Source: Klebsiella sp. RIT-PI-d (GTDB lineage: Bacteria > Pseudomonadota > Gammaproteobacteria > Enterobacterales > Enterobacteriaceae). Taken from it: a stretch of 64,000 nucleotides of DNA. Made by a program: the position numbers and the translations under genes. Position 1 is the stretch's first letter; every line of letters begins with the position of its first letter. Positions 1-8,973 of the stretch are shown piece after piece. Location: assembly GCF_001187865.1 (NCBI RefSeq), contig NZ_LGIT01000009.1, positions 744,001 to 808,000 of the forward strand, written 5' to 3'. Below the pieces are notes generated by a model. It had not been told where the DNA came from, ran no database searches, and was given only the letters and a program-made list of their open reading frames with translations.

Positions 1-346
1 GCGTGAACAGGGACTGCCGGTGCGCTTTATCGGTAAAAACTTTGTCTTCGACGAGCGGATGGGCGAGCGAATTTCTGATGATGTGATTGCGCACTGCCAT
101 CAGTGCGGCGCGTCATGCGACCTTCATACTAACTGCCTGAATGACGGCTGCCATTTGCTGTTTATCCAGTGCCCGACCTGCGCAGAGAAATACTCTGGCT
201 GTTGTAGTGAAGCCTGCCAGACGGAGCGTGCATTGCCGGAAGAAGAGCAGCGCCAGCTGCGCGCCGGACGTGAAAATGGCAATAAGATTTTTAACAAGTC
301 TCGTGGACGCCTGAATACCCAACTCGGTATTCCCGATCCCGAGTAG
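1..346 (+). CDS. trhO: tRNA uridine(34) hydroxylase TrhO, 3' end only
   Basis: This is the C-terminal part of TrhO (formerly YceA), a rhodanese-domain protein that hydroxylates uridine 34 at the tRNA wobble position, a step towards 5-carboxymethoxy- or 5-methoxyuridine. The reading frame is open from base 2, so the start lies upstream of the window; a GTG at base 20 is only an internal codon. The visible part holds the family's Cys-rich tail (CHQCG, CPTC, GCCSEAC) followed by the conserved ending around [14 protein letters not shown]. The rhodanese catalytic cysteine would be upstream and is not visible. The gene converges on yceI and shares a hairpin with it. The tail matches the E. coli protein closely by eye. 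Confidence 0.95.
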   Translation, partial: REQGLPVRFIGKNFVFDERMGERISDDVIAHCHQCGASCDLHTNCLNDGCHLLFIQCPTCAEKYSGCCSEACQTERALPEEEQRQLRAGRENGNKIFNKSRGRLNTQLGIPDPE

Positions 347-353
347 AGCAATC

Positions 354-378
354 AGCCCGGCAGTTAACGTGCCGGGCT
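354..378. terminator. Hairpin between convergent trhO and yceI
   Basis: A perfect 9-bp stem (AGCCCGGCA / TGCCGGGCT) with a 7-nt loop sits between the stop codons of two convergent genes. Neither side carries a good T run, so it is a plausible bidirectional but weak intrinsic terminator. Confidence 0.6.
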
Positions 379-383
379 AAATA

Positions 384-959
384 TTACTTCTGCTGTACGC
401 CTTCAACCGAAATAATCAGCTCCACATCCTGCGAGGCCGGACCAAGGTCGGTTTTGATATTAAATTCTTTCAGGCTGATTTTCCCTGCTGCTTCGAAACC
501 CGCACGCTTACCGCCCCACGGATCGTCACCCTGGCCGATCATTTTCGCTTTCAGGGTGACCGGTTTTGTTACGCCGTTCAGGGTTAAATTACCGGTCACA
601 TCCAGCGCGTCGCCGTTGGCTTTAACTGCGGTAGACGTAAAGGTGGCCTGCGGGAATTTAGCCACATTCAGAAAATCGGCGCTGCGAAGATGCTTATCGC
701 GCTCGGCATGATTGGTATCCACACTGTTAGTATTCAGTGTGACGTTCACTTTATCCGCCGCCGGATTTTTTTCGTCAAAGGTAAAGGTGCCGTCAAAATC
801 GCGGAATGTGCCGTACAGCCAGCTATAGCCAAGGTGCTGAATACGGAAATTGACGAAGGCGTGCTGTCCTTCTTTATCAATCTTATAATCGGCGGCGATG
901 GCAGAACCGGCGGTCAGCAGCAGAGTGCTGAGAAACAATCCTTGCAGGCTTTTTTTCAT
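384..959 (-). CDS. yceI: YceI-family periplasmic lipocalin-like protein
   Basis: This encodes a 191-aa secreted protein, the same length as E. coli YceI. It begins with a signal peptide ([20 protein letters not shown], cleaved near AIAAD). The mature part is a YceI domain, a beta-barrel fold that binds isoprenoid-type lipids in relatives such as TT1927b. The E. coli protein is base-inducible; its exact job is not established. The frame extends 31 codons further upstream, but I choose the ATG at 959 because CTGGAG lies just before it and the signal peptide begins there. It starts 1 nt after the yceJ stop codon, so it is very probably translated from a yceJ-yceI message. Confidence 0.95.
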   Translation of the reverse strand: MKKSLQGLFLSTLLLTAGSAIAADYKIDKEGQHAFVNFRIQHLGYSWLYGTFRDFDGTFTFDEKNPAADKVNVTLNTNSVDTNHAERDKHLRSADFLNVAKFPQATFTSTAVKANGDALDVTGNLTLNGVTKPVTLKAKMIGQGDDPWGGKRAGFEAAGKISLKEFNIKTDLGPASQDVELIISVEGVQQK

Positions 960-960
960 A

Positions 961-1536
961 TTACGCTCCAGAGTCAGGTGACGATGTTCCCAGCATACGG
1001 CGCAGGGTATCGTCTTTATCGATGAAATGATGTTTACATGCGGCAAGCGCATGGAGTGCTGAGAGCACGACTACGCTCCAGGCCAGCCACAAATGCAGCG
1101 TACCCGCCAGATCGGCCTGGACACCAGCATCGGTCAGCGTCGCAGGCACGTCAAAGAGGCCGAATACGCTGATTGGCTGACCGTCAGCGGTAGAAATAAG
1201 ATAACCACTGATGATGATGGCAAACAGCAGCAGGTATAGCGCGATATGTGCCAGCACCGCGCTGATGCGGGTAAGTCTTGAGTAATGCCTCAGTGGGGCA
1301 GGGGCGGGTGAAACCGTGCGCCAGATCAGGCGAACAACCAGCGTGAGCATCAGCATAATGCCAATACTTTTATGCAGCTCAGGCGCTTTATGATACCAGC
1401 CGTCGTAATAGCTGAGTGTGACCATCCACAGACCCAGGGCAAACATGCCATAGACGGCAATGGCCACCAGCCAGTGCAGCGCAATTGAAACAAATCCATA
1501 GCGATAAGAACTATTTCGCAGGTTCATACCTGGCAT
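961..1536 (-). CDS. yceJ: Cytochrome b561 family protein YceJ
   Basis: This is a di-haem cytochrome b561-type inner-membrane protein of up to 191 aa. Four hydrophobic helices can be seen, with candidate haem-ligand histidines in ALHWLVA, HKSIG, HIALYL and HLWLAWS. The family carries electrons across or within the membrane. Pairing with the secreted lipid-binding YceI is conserved and suggests joint work on a quinone-like compound, which remains inference. An alternative start at 1527 ([11 protein letters not shown]) fits the E. coli N terminus better; neither start has a strong ribosome binding site. It is the first gene of the yceJ-yceI pair. Confidence 0.93.
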   Translation of the reverse strand: MPGMNLRNSSYRYGFVSIALHWLVAIAVYGMFALGLWMVTLSYYDGWYHKAPELHKSIGIMLMLTLVVRLIWRTVSPAPAPLRHYSRLTRISAVLAHIALYLLLFAIIISGYLISTADGQPISVFGLFDVPATLTDAGVQADLAGTLHLWLAWSVVVLSALHALAACKHHFIDKDDTLRRMLGTSSPDSGA

Positions 1537-1897
1537 CTCGTAACGAATTAAGTGTGCTTACAATGATGGGCTGACTTGTATATTGCAACATCAAATTAGC
1601 ATAATTTTATAACTATTTTAACTTAATCAATTATTATGAATTAAAATCAGTTTTTTATTCAGGGTATTCGTTTTTTTAAACCAAAAACGCCTGTTGAGAA
1701 GGCTCAGCCGTGAAGGCCATTATTCAAAATTTTACGCGCATTTTTTAACTTTTTTCAGAAAATGTCAGTTTTTGTCAGCATTAGTCGTAATGCTGAATAA
1801 AGCGCGGCCAACACTGAGCCTGCTAATTAAATAGCAGCAAAATGGAATGAACATGACCAGAAAATAAGTTGCGGTCGGACGAACCGCAACATCGGGA
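1537..1897. other. AT-rich intergenic region between yceJ and solA
   Basis: This 361-bp stretch holds the upstream region of yceJ, which is very AT-rich over about 1590-1680, and the solA terminator at its other end. E. coli K-12 has the small ORF yceO here. I found no ORF of that size with a ribosome binding site. No clear operator was recognised. Confidence 0.6.
1868..1890 (-). terminator. Intrinsic terminator downstream of solA
   Basis: GTTGCGGT and ACCGCAAC form an 8-bp stem with a 7-nt loop, 8 bp beyond the solA stop codon. Read on the minus strand it is followed by TTATTTTC, a fair T tract. Confidence 0.7.
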
Positions 1898-3016
1898 TTA
1901 AGCCTGAAAGCGCGCAAGTGAAAATGGGCTTAAGTCAAATTGACTGCGTTCATCCTGCGCAAATTGCACGGCGATTTCACCCAGCGCCGGGGCAAATTTA
2001 AAACCGTGGCCGCTCAATCCGGTGATCAGTAATGTCTCAGGATGACCCGGCAGCGTATCGATAATAAAATCCTCATCCGTAGAGTTATCGTAGGTGCAGG
2101 CTGCGCCGTAAAGGCAGCCGCCGATGCCGGGAAGGATTTGGCGCAAAAATGAGAATGATTCCGAACCGTCGCTGGCAACCGCGCCGAATGCATGACGCTC
2201 CTCTGGCGCATGAATAATCTGCCCGCCGTTATGTTTGCCGATTTTGAGTTCGTTATCTTCTGCCGGGAAACCATAAAACTGATCGCCGTTAGCCAGCTCG
2301 CCGGTGAAGGCAGGAAAATGATTTTTAGTACTGTAACGACCGTCAGCCTGATGCCAGGCAAAAATTTTGCGTACCGGCTGCAGCGGCAGCGAGGGCAGCA
2401 GTTTTGTCACCCACGTTCCGGCGCTGATCAGGACTTTGCGGGCATGATACTGGCCATCAGCGGTATCAATGGTGATACCAGAATCATGATGGTGAAGGGC
2501 AGTGACCGGGCAATTAAACAGTTGCGCGCATCCCGCCTCGCGGGCCAGATTAATCCATGTTTTAATGGCCAGCTCGCTGCGTAATACGCCAGAATTTGCT
2601 TCAAAAATGCCGATATAGTTTTCCGGGACGCGGATTTCTGGCCAGCGTGCCATTATCGCCTGAGCATCAAGATGTTCTGTCGCCAGCTGCCACTGTTGTG
2701 CGCTGGCCGCAACGTTTGCCAGGAAGGGTGAGTTTGCCGGACCCAGATTAACCACGCCGGTTCGCTCAAAAACCGCCTCACCGCTTTCAGCGGCAAATGT
2801 ATCCCATAGTGCTTGCGCCCGCAGGACCAGCGGCACGTATTTTTCACCCTCTCCGTAAGCATGACGCATTAAACGCGTATCGCCATGATGGCTGCCTTCA
2901 GTATGGGGAGGCAGATGGGCATCGGTCATTAAGACCTTTAGCCCGGCACGCGACGCATAATAGCCCGCGGCGGCTCCAACGGATCCACTGCCAATAATGA
3001 TCAGATCGTATTGCAT
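1898..3016 (-). CDS. solA: N-methyl-L-tryptophan oxidase
   Basis: SolA is a monomeric FAD enzyme of the sarcosine oxidase family that oxidatively demethylates N-methyl-L-tryptophan and, more slowly, sarcosine, giving formaldehyde and hydrogen peroxide. The product is 372 aa, identical in length to the E. coli enzyme. The N-terminal dinucleotide-binding motif [10 protein letters not shown] follows the first strand (YDLIIIG). The family's covalent FAD cysteine is present in the segment [14 protein letters not shown]. The DAO fold continues to the C-terminal [11 protein letters not shown] motif, which also contacts FAD. The gene stands alone with its own terminator, downstream of bssS on the same strand. 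Confidence 0.96.
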   Translation of the reverse strand: MQYDLIIIGSGSVGAAAGYYASRAGLKVLMTDAHLPPHTEGSHHGDTRLMRHAYGEGEKYVPLVLRAQALWDTFAAESGEAVFERTGVVNLGPANSPFLANVAASAQQWQLATEHLDAQAIMARWPEIRVPENYIGIFEANSGVLRSELAIKTWINLAREAGCAQLFNCPVTALHHHDSGITIDTADGQYHARKVLISAGTWVTKLLPSLPLQPVRKIFAWHQADGRYSTKNHFPAFTGELANGDQFYGFPAEDNELKIGKHNGGQIIHAPEERHAFGAVASDGSESFSFLRQILPGIGGCLYGAACTYDNSTDEDFIIDTLPGHPETLLITGLSGHGFKFAPALGEIAVQFAQDERSQFDLSPFSLARFQA

Positions 3017-3085
3017 GGCGCTCCCACAAAATAATATTAATTAACAACCAGTAGCATACGTATTTTATGATGCGGCGCAAATAAG

Positions 3086-3108
3086 AAAGGCACCCAGCGG
3101 GTGCCTTT
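3086..3108 (-). terminator. Intrinsic terminator downstream of bssS
   Basis: AAAGGCACCC and GGGTGCCTTT form a perfect 10-bp stem with a 3-nt loop, followed on the minus strand by CTTAT. It lies between the bssS stop codon and the start of solA. Confidence 0.8.
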
Positions 3109-3141
3109 GAACTGAACATAAAGCATTAAATTTGCATTGTG

Positions 3142-3396
3142 TTAATGCCTGCGATACTCATTAATTTGATATTCGCCGGATTCAATTTTAGCAATGCCTG
3201 CTTCCAGAATAGAAATAAACTGGCGTGCAACGTCTGTCGTCAGCCACAGTGTCTGACCGATTTCGGCATCCTCTGTTTCAGGCTGGTTGGGGGTCTGGTA
3301 ATGTAAACGCAGCATCAGCGCATCGTAGCTGTCTACGGTGCTGATGTCCCATCCGACAAGAGGATGGGTCTGGATGACTTCATTATTCTTTTCCAT
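3142..3396 (-). CDS. bssS: Biofilm/stress regulator BssS
   Basis: BssS (YceP) is a small cytoplasmic protein that in E. coli affects biofilm formation and indole- and AI-2-linked gene expression; its molecular activity is not known. The 84-aa product matches the E. coli family over its length (KNNEVIQTHPLVGWDIST, TDVARQFISILEAGIAKIES). Two ATG codons are adjacent (3399 and 3396). I choose the inner one because AGGGG then sits 6 nt upstream instead of overlapping the start, and it gives the E. coli length. It is monocistronic with a terminator behind it. Confidence 0.94.
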   Translation of the reverse strand: MEKNNEVIQTHPLVGWDISTVDSYDALMLRLHYQTPNQPETEDAEIGQTLWLTTDVARQFISILEAGIAKIESGEYQINEYRRH

Positions 3397-3637
3397 CATG
3401 ACCCCTTTGTATGCGTTAAAAGACGATAGCTCCTGGGTTCAATGCGTTTTGTTTGAAGCAACTTAAGTATATCAATAAAAAGATAAAAGAGTGCAGAAAA
3501 TAGGTTTAGCGCAGGATGTTTTTTACTTACCGTGTTTTTTTTGAACAATTAAGCGCGGGCTTATTCTTTAATTTTTAGCAACTCCGGGAATCAATAAGAA
3601 ACTGACTAAAAAAAGCAGCGGCAAAAAAATAAAAAAA

Positions 3638-3653
3638 GCCGGGGCGACCCGGC
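3638..3653 (-). terminator. Intrinsic terminator downstream of dinI
   Basis: A 6-bp GC stem (GCCGGG / CCCGGC, 4-nt loop) is followed on the minus strand by seven T residues, then A and seven more T. It is a strong rho-independent terminator, 26 bp past the dinI stop codon. Confidence 0.88.
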
Positions 3654-3679
3654 AAACATGCACAATGAGGGAGCAAAAA

Positions 3680-3925
3680 TTAATCGGTAGTGAACCAGTC
3701 GTCAGCGCTTTCCCAGGTCTCCTGGAGAATTTCACGGATGCGATCTTTGTCTTCTTTAAGACCACCAAACACGCTGAGGTTATTGGCAGCAGCATAACGT
3801 ACGCTGACGTTACCGTCACAATCAGGGAAATGAATGAGAACCCGCCGGGACAGCTCGCCCGCGAGAGCGTCCACCGCACCGGGCGGTAAGGATGTGGTTC
3901 TGGCGATGGTGACTTCGATACGCAT
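3680..3925 (-). CDS. dinI: DNA damage-inducible protein DinI
   Basis: DinI is an 81-aa SOS protein that binds RecA filaments. It stabilises them and tunes RecA coprotease activity towards UmuD and LexA. The product has the full family length and the characteristic C-terminal helix with acidic residues (EILQETWESADDWF) that inserts into the RecA groove. The start at 3925 is preceded by a GGGG ribosome binding site and, about 20 bp further up, a near-perfect LexA box. It is a single-gene unit with a strong terminator. Confidence 0.97.
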   Translation of the reverse strand: MRIEVTIARTTSLPPGAVDALAGELSRRVLIHFPDCDGNVSVRYAAANNLSVFGGLKEDKDRIREILQETWESADDWFTTD

Positions 3926-3944
3926 AATTGCCCCCTGTTGAATG

Positions 3945-3964
3945 CACTGTATATTTATACAGTC
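3945..3964 (-). promoter_or_regulatory. LexA (SOS) box of dinI
   Basis: CTGTATATTTATACAG at 3947-3962 matches the LexA core CTG-N10-CAG with the favoured alternating TA centre, and has outer A/T bases on both sides. It is placed to overlap the dinI promoter. This is the SOS operator known for dinI. Confidence 0.92.
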
Positions 3965-3995
3965 TGGCGCAGCGATTTACAACAGGGGCTGACAA

Positions 3996-5042
3996 TTATT
4001 TCACTACGGTCCAGCCCACGCGTTCGCCGGCGAGGAAAGGAATGAGGGTATCATCAGTCAGGGCAATCGAATCGACAACCTGACTGTCCTGGCGTACCAG
4101 CTCAATAAACGTGTCATTGACCGGCAACTGATAAAAACGCGGTCCGTTCAGGGAGCAAAATGCTTCAAGATGGTCAAGCGCGTTCATCTCATCAAATACT
4201 GTGGCATAGCTGGCAAGTGCGGTGGGCGCATTAAAACAGCCTGCGCAACCGCAGCTGGCCTCTTTACGATGACGCGCGTGAGGAGCAGAGTCGGTCCCGA
4301 GAAACACACGTTCGAAACCGCTGGCGACCAGCTCTCGCAGCGCCTGCTGGTGAATGTTACGTTTAAGAACAGGCAGACAATAGAGGTGAGGGCGCACGCC
4401 ACCGACCAGCATATGATTGCGGTTAAACATCAGATGCTGCGGGGTGATAGTGGCCGCCAGCCGCTCATCGCCTTCACGCACGTAATCGGCGGCATCTTTA
4501 GTGGTAATGTGCTCAAAGACCACTCTCAGCCCCGGTAAACGCTGGCGCAACGGCACCATAACCGTTTCAATAAATCGTGCTTCACGATCGAAGATATCGA
4601 TATCCGCCTGGGTCACTTCACCGTGAACCAGCAGCGGCATTCCCAGTTTTTCCATCCGTTCAAGCACCGGCATAATGGCATCAATATGAGAGACGCCGTG
4701 GCTTGAGTTCGTGGTGGCATTGGCCGGATAGAGTTTGGCCGCGGTAAAGACGCCTTCAAGGAAACCGCGCTCTATTTCTGCCGGGGAGAGATCGTCAGTC
4801 AGGTAGCAGGTCATGAGTGGGGTGAAGGTGTGACCGGCAGGGACGGCGTCGAGAATACGCTGGCGATAGGCTATTGCGGCATCTACCGTGACCACCGGCG
4901 GTGCCAGGTTAGGCATGACGATCGCCCTGGCATAGACTTCACTGGTATAAGGTACGACGGTTTTAAGCATCTCACCATCGCGCAGATGGAGATGCCAGTC
5001 GTCAGGGCGGCGGATTTTTAATACATGCAGTTGGTCAGTCAT
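3996..5042 (-). CDS. pyrC: Dihydroorotase
   Basis: PyrC is the zinc dihydroorotase of pyrimidine biosynthesis, closing N-carbamoyl-L-aspartate to dihydroorotate. The product is 348 aa as in E. coli. Visible active-site elements are the first metal pair in WHLHLRDG, the lysine to be carboxylated in AAKLYPAN, later histidines in LVHGEV and FEHITT, and the catalytic Asp in FLGTDSAPH. The open frame extends 14 codons further upstream, but I start at the ATG at 5042 because GGAG precedes it and it gives the E. coli N terminus. Transcription is probably repressed by PurR, and translation by a leader hairpin (separate entries). Confidence 0.97.
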   Translation of the reverse strand: MTDQLHVLKIRRPDDWHLHLRDGEMLKTVVPYTSEVYARAIVMPNLAPPVVTVDAAIAYRQRILDAVPAGHTFTPLMTCYLTDDLSPAEIERGFLEGVFTAAKLYPANATTNSSHGVSHIDAIMPVLERMEKLGMPLLVHGEVTQADIDIFDREARFIETVMVPLRQRLPGLRVVFEHITTKDAADYVREGDERLAATITPQHLMFNRNHMLVGGVRPHLYCLPVLKRNIHQQALRELVASGFERVFLGTDSAPHARHRKEASCGCAGCFNAPTALASYATVFDEMNALDHLEAFCSLNGPRFYQLPVNDTFIELVRQDSQVVDSIALTDDTLIPFLAGERVGWTVVK

Positions 5043-5051
5043 TAGAGCGCT

Positions 5052-5080
5052 CCGGCGGGTGTCAGGACGGTTTTTGCCGG
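5052..5080 (-). promoter_or_regulatory. pyrC leader hairpin covering the ribosome binding site
   Basis: On the minus strand GCCCGGC near the expected transcript start pairs with GCCGG immediately before the GGAG ribosome binding site (arms at 5076-5080 and 5052-5056). In E. coli and Salmonella, start-site switching by CTP/GTP level decides whether this hairpin forms and blocks pyrC translation. Position and pairing match that mechanism. A TATTCT -10 candidate lies just upstream on the minus strand. Confidence 0.7.
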
Positions 5081-5093
5081 GCACTAAGAATAA

Positions 5094-5109
5094 GCGTAAA
5101 CGTTTTCGT
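5094..5109 (-). promoter_or_regulatory. PurR operator of pyrC
   Basis: GCGTAAACGTTTTCGT agrees with the PurR consensus ACGCAAACGTTTTCGT at 14 of 16 positions and lies upstream of the pyrC -10 region. E. coli pyrC is a known PurR target. Confidence 0.8.
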
Positions 5110-5147
5110 TTGCACTCTTTTATTGCTGTGCTTTGTCATGGGCCAGC

Positions 5148-5170
5148 CCCGATAGCATTGACGTATCGGG
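5148..5170 (-). terminator. Possible hairpin terminator after yceB
   Basis: CCCGATA and TATCGGG form a 7-bp stem with a 9-nt loop between yceB and the pyrC promoter. There is no T run on either side, so the call is weak. Confidence 0.4.
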
Positions 5171-5194
5171 CCTGACCGCGGGATTAACACACGA

Positions 5195-5755
5195 TTAATC
5201 GGTAAAAGGGATCACAATAACGCCCGGTTTAACGTCTATTCCCTTCGCATATTTCTTCGCCAGCGCTTCCCCCTTGCCGCCATCATCTTTCAGGACGTAG
5301 GCTGGCTGGTGATTAAAGTAGTTACGCAGTGATTGATTAAGATAGGGCAATAACGTTTGTACTACCGGCTGCATCTTTTCTGGCTTCACGTCGGCATTGA
5401 TCACTTCCATTTCCTGGAGGTAGATCGCACCTTGTTCTTTATTAAACGTCGGCAGCGCTTTTAGCTTCAGGGTAATGGTGGCTTTCTGACTGCCAAACAG
5501 GGAATTCATATCCAGCAGCGCATCGCCACTAAGGGTAACTTTGTTTGCCTCTTCCCGACCGATAGCGCTGGTGAGATGATTCAGCACAATATGCGCATCT
5601 GCAACACCCGGCAGACCAATATCTTTCGAGAAATTATTTCGCTTTTGCAGGGCCTGGTTAATTTCCGACTCGCTTACCGTGTACTGGGTAAGCTGATTGC
5701 ATCCGGCCATCAGACCGCTGGCAACCAGAGCGGCGGCAACAATAATCTTTTTCAT
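5195..5755 (-). CDS. yceB: DUF1439 lipoprotein YceB
   Basis: YceB is a predicted lipoprotein of unknown function. The 186-aa product (E. coli length) begins with a lipoprotein signal peptide ending in the lipobox LMAGC, so Cys19 should be acylated. The following residue is Asn, which does not favour inner-membrane retention. The rest is a DUF1439 domain, beta-rich, with conserved stretches such as NNFSKDIGLPGVADAHI. I choose the ATG at 5755 rather than the upstream one because AGAGGA precedes it at normal spacing and the signal peptide begins there. It lies between grxB and pyrC, each with separate signals. Confidence 0.94.
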   Translation of the reverse strand: MKKIIVAAALVASGLMAGCNQLTQYTVSESEINQALQKRNNFSKDIGLPGVADAHIVLNHLTSAIGREEANKVTLSGDALLDMNSLFGSQKATITLKLKALPTFNKEQGAIYLQEMEVINADVKPEKMQPVVQTLLPYLNQSLRNYFNHQPAYVLKDDGGKGEALAKKYAKGIDVKPGVIVIPFTD

Positions 5756-5849
5756 GGGATTCCTCTGCATTATGCCTGCCTTCTATCCTGACACAGGCAG
5801 CATCTGCTGTCAGCCCAGAAATTAACAGAGGAAAAGGCTTAAAAATGAG

Positions 5850-5871
5850 GGCGGACGATTTCCCGTCCGCC
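5850..5871 (-). terminator. Intrinsic terminator downstream of grxB
   Basis: GGCGGACG and CGTCCGCC form an 8-bp stem with a 6-nt loop, 6 bp past the grxB stop codon. The minus strand continues CTCATTTTTAAG, giving a short T run. Confidence 0.7.
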
Positions 5872-5877
5872 TGAAGG

Positions 5878-6525
5878 TCATGAAGCGATAGATGACAGCA
5901 GATTGATTTGTGTCTGTTTCGCCATATTGTCGCGGTAGTCGGCAACCCGGGTTGGCCAGTTGATGCCGGCAACAATCGTCAGATTACGCAGTAGCGGGAA
6001 CAGGTGGATATCATCTTCCGAAAGTTCACCATTAACCGCGTTAGGCTGCACGATAAGTTTGTCCAGCTCGCGCAAATCGTCGCTGATGTTTTTAATCAGG
6101 CCGGCAGAATGGGAAAGATGATCGGCAAAGCTGCCAATCTGTGCTTCTTTCTTCTCCGTGAAGTAACGACGCGCTTCTGGCGTGGAAAACTCATCAAACG
6201 GTGATTTCGCAAAACGCGGGATCAGTAGCCGATTAACGTAGCCGTTCACTTTGCGCAGCCACTCTTCAATTGCCGCATTACGGCTGCCCGTCAGCAGCGG
6301 CTTACGATCAACGCCATCTACATAGTGAACGATATCGAGGCTTTCAGGCAGATAACGACTGTCATCTTTTTGCAGGATCGGAGCCATCTTCTGGCCAATC
6401 ATTCTGACTGGCGTTTCCTCATCATCGCTAAGCAGAGTAATTAACTCAACCGGGATATTTTTGAGGCCGAAGATCATTCGGGCTTTTACACAGTAAGGGC
6501 AGTGGTCATAAATATAAAGCTTCAC
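5878..6525 (-). CDS. grxB: Glutaredoxin 2
   Basis: Grx2 is the large, GST-like glutaredoxin that reduces glutathione mixed disulfides and is the most abundant glutaredoxin activity in E. coli. The 215-aa product has the full family length. The N-terminal thioredoxin-fold domain carries the CPYC redox motif at about residues 9-12 and the cis-proline region (here APILQKD where E. coli has VPILQKD). An all-helical C-terminal domain follows (IEEWLRKVNGY, LFPLLRNLTIVAGINWP). In E. coli K-12 mdtH lies between this gene and rimJ; here grxB directly faces rimJ across about 218 bp. Confidence 0.97.
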   Translation of the reverse strand: MKLYIYDHCPYCVKARMIFGLKNIPVELITLLSDDEETPVRMIGQKMAPILQKDDSRYLPESLDIVHYVDGVDRKPLLTGSRNAAIEEWLRKVNGYVNRLLIPRFAKSPFDEFSTPEARRYFTEKKEAQIGSFADHLSHSAGLIKNISDDLRELDKLIVQPNAVNGELSEDDIHLFPLLRNLTIVAGINWPTRVADYRDNMAKQTQINLLSSIAS

Positions 6526-6743
6526 GTTTCTCCTCCAGGTATTGCCATCCAGACCTTTAGTATGGAAGAGAAACAGTGGCTTATCAAATTAGCCCGTGAC
6601 GAGGCGCTATTATTACCGGCCGCGATGTTTTTTTCATCAAACAGGGATATGGCGCAGAAAATGCCAGGTTGTTGTTTTCACTAAGGGGCTGAGGGCAGGT
6701 ATAGTGAAGCGACCGGGGCAAGATGTATGTACAGGAGTAAGGA

Positions 6744-7328
6744 ATGTTTGGCTATCGCAGCAATGTGCCTAAAGTCCATCTGAAGACGGACCGGCTGGTT
6801 GTACGCCTGGTTCATGACCGCGATGCCTGGCGGCTGGCGGATTATTACGCAGAAAATCGACAGTTTTTGAAACCCTGGGAGCCTGTGCGCGACGACAGCC
6901 ACTGCTATCCGTCAGGCTGGCAGGCCCGCCTCGGCATGATCAACGAATTTCATAAACAAGGTTCAGCCTTCTATTTCGCGCTGCTCGATCCGCAAGAGAA
7001 AGAAATCATCGGCATCGCTAACTTTTCCAACGTCGTGCGCGGCTCGTTTCATGCCTGTTATCTGGGCTATTCCATTGCCCAGAAATGGCAGGGGCAGGGG
7101 CTGATGTTTGAAGCCCTGACTGCCGCCATTCGCTACATGCAGCGGACCCAGCATATTCATCGCATTATGGCGAATTACATGCCGCATAATCAGCGCAGCG
7201 GTGGCCTGCTGGCGCGGCTGGGTTTTGAAAAAGAAGGGTACGCAAAAGACTACTTATTAATTAATGGCGAGTGGCGCGATCACGTTCTGACGGCACTGAC
7301 TACGCCACAATGGACCGCCGGTCGCTAA
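6744..7328 (+). CDS. rimJ: Ribosomal protein uS5 N-alanine acetyltransferase RimJ
   Basis: RimJ is a GNAT-family enzyme that acetylates the N-terminal alanine of ribosomal protein S5 and also helps small-subunit maturation. The 194-aa product matches the E. coli length. The acetyl-CoA binding region reads [20 protein letters not shown], a Q/RxxGxG/A-type motif, followed by [33 protein letters not shown] gives a strong ribosome binding site. It is followed after 8 bp by yceH and probably shares its transcript. Confidence 0.97.
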   Translation: MFGYRSNVPKVHLKTDRLVVRLVHDRDAWRLADYYAENRQFLKPWEPVRDDSHCYPSGWQARLGMINEFHKQGSAFYFALLDPQEKEIIGIANFSNVVRGSFHACYLGYSIAQKWQGQGLMFEALTAAIRYMQRTQHIHRIMANYMPHNQRSGGLLARLGFEKEGYAKDYLLINGEWRDHVLTALTTPQWTAGR

Positions 7329-7336
7329 GGAAAAAT

Positions 7337-7981
7337 ATGAAATATCAATTAACGCCCCAGGAAGCGCGGGTCATTGGTTGCCTGCTGGAAAAGCAGGTCA
7401 CTACCCCGGAACAGTATCCTTTATCGCTGAATGCCGTGGTGACTGCCTGTAATCAAAAGACCAACCGCGAACCGGTGATGTCGCTGAGTGAACACGACGT
7501 TCAGGAGATTCTGGATGCGCTGGTGAAGCGGCATTATTTACGTACCGTTAGCGGGTTTGGCAATCGGGTCATCAAATACGAGCAGCGGTTTTGTAACTCA
7601 GAATTCGGCGATTTAAAACTGACTCCGGCGGAAGTAGCGCTGGTTGCCACGCTGCTGCTGCGCGGCGCGCAGACGCCGGGAGAGTTACGCACTCGCGCTC
7701 AGCGCATGCACGAGTTTAGCGACATGAATGAAACCGAGACCGCGCTGGAAACACTTGCCAGCCGCGAAGACGGGCCATTTGTAGTGCGTCTGGCACGCGA
7801 GCCGGGGCGGCGGGAAAGCCGCTTCATGCACCTGTTTAGCGGCGAAGGGAATGCAGACATTACTGCACCTGATACCGTGTCGTCGACCGACGACCTGAGC
7901 GCACGCGTTGAGGCGCTGGAAGGCGAGGTCGCAGAACTGAAGCAGCGCCTGTCATCGCTGCTGGCACACCTGGGGGAATAA
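7337..7981 (+). CDS. yceH: DUF480 (UPF0502) protein YceH
   Basis: YceH is a conserved protein of unknown function made of two tandem winged-helix domains (DUF480), at about residues 5-85 and 90-165. A C-terminal coiled-coil-like stretch follows ([20 protein letters not shown]). The product is 214 aa. I choose the ATG at 7337, 8 nt after the rimJ stop with AAGG upstream, instead of the longer frame that runs back into rimJ. The gene sits between rimJ and yceM with only 2 nt to the latter, so the three are likely co-transcribed. Winged-helix folds suggest DNA or protein contacts, but no target is known. Confidence 0.93.
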   Translation: MKYQLTPQEARVIGCLLEKQVTTPEQYPLSLNAVVTACNQKTNREPVMSLSEHDVQEILDALVKRHYLRTVSGFGNRVIKYEQRFCNSEFGDLKLTPAEVALVATLLLRGAQTPGELRTRAQRMHEFSDMNETETALETLASREDGPFVVRLAREPGRRESRFMHLFSGEGNADITAPDTVSSTDDLSARVEALEGEVAELKQRLSSLLAHLGE

Positions 7982-7983
7982 CC

Positions 7984-8910
7984 GTGAGCAAATCATTACG
8001 TATTGGCATCGTCGGGCTGGGTGGGATCGCGCAAAAAGCCTGGCTGCCGGTATTAAGTGTCGCCAGCGAGTGGACGCTGCAGGCGGCGTGGTCACCCAAT
8101 ACTGAGAAAGCGCAGCGGATCTGCGAGCATTATCGGCTGCCGTGTGCCGACTCGCTCATGCATCTGGCCGCTCAGTGCGATGCGGTATTTGTTCACACCT
8201 CAACAGCATCGCACTATGCCGTGGTCAGCGAACTGCTGAATGCAGGCGTTCACGTTTGTGTTGATAAACCGCTGGCGGATAATCTTGACGACGCTATGCG
8301 GCTTATTGCGCTGGCAGAGCGTAAACATTTAACCCTGATGGTCGGTTTTAACCGACGCTTCTCGCCGCTCTACCAGGAGCTGAAAGAGAGTATGGGAGCG
8401 GCATTTTCACTGCGTATGGATAAACATCGCAGTAACAGCGTCGGTCCGCATGATGTGCGCTTTACCCTGCTGGATGATTATCTGCACGTTGTGGACACTG
8501 CCCTGTGGCTGGCGGGTGGTGAGCCCTCGCTGACCGGCGGCGTGATAGAGACCACGGCGCAGGGCCAAATGCTCTATGCCGAACATCACTTTAGCCAGCG
8601 TCAGTTGCAGATCACCACCAGTATGCACCGGCGAGCGGGCAGCCAGCGTGAATCGATCCAGGCGGTTACTGACGGCGCGCTGCTGGACATTACCGACATG
8701 CGCGAATGGCGTGAAGAGCGGGGCGCAGGCGTGGTCACGCGCGCCATTCCCGGCTGGCAGAGCACGCTTGAACAGCGAGGCTTTGTCGGCTGCGCGCACC
8801 ATTTTATCCAGTGCGTAAAAAATCAGACTGTTCCGCAAACGGCGGGCGAGCAGGCGATTCTGGCGCAAACGCTGATCGAAAAGTTGTGGCGTGAGCAGGC
8901 GCAGGGATAA
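7984..8910 (+). CDS. yceM: Gfo/Idh/MocA-family oxidoreductase YceM (MviM)
   Basis: This is a putative NAD(P)-dependent dehydrogenase of the Gfo/Idh/MocA family, 308 aa. The N terminus has the Rossmann motif GIVGLGGIAQKAW, and further on the family motif VDKPLADNLDDA, whose lysine is usually catalytic. The C-terminal alpha/beta domain follows (FNRRFSPLY, HVVDTALWL). The substrate is unknown. The GTG/ATG region starts 2 nt after the yceH stop. The position just before murJ, conserved in enterobacteria, gave it the name mviM, but a role in virulence or cell wall synthesis is unproved. Confidence 0.94.
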   Translation: MSKSLRIGIVGLGGIAQKAWLPVLSVASEWTLQAAWSPNTEKAQRICEHYRLPCADSLMHLAAQCDAVFVHTSTASHYAVVSELLNAGVHVCVDKPLADNLDDAMRLIALAERKHLTLMVGFNRRFSPLYQELKESMGAAFSLRMDKHRSNSVGPHDVRFTLLDDYLHVVDTALWLAGGEPSLTGGVIETTAQGQMLYAEHHFSQRQLQITTSMHRRAGSQRESIQAVTDGALLDITDMREWREERGAGVVTRAIPGWQSTLEQRGFVGCAHHFIQCVKNQTVPQTAGEQAILAQTLIEKLWREQAQG

Positions 8911-8973
8911 CTGGCTGTAACATCTGGCAGTAGTAATTCATTGCAATCGGGGTAGACTACTCGCCTTTTCCAG

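Noticed and set aside
1537-1897. A yceO-like small gene between yceJ and solA
   Set aside because: Only very short frames without ribosome binding sites were found on either strand.
6502-6684. A 60-codon frame between grxB and rimJ as an mdtH remnant
   Set aside because: Its translation shows no membrane segments and no likeness to MdtH, and it overlaps the grxB start.
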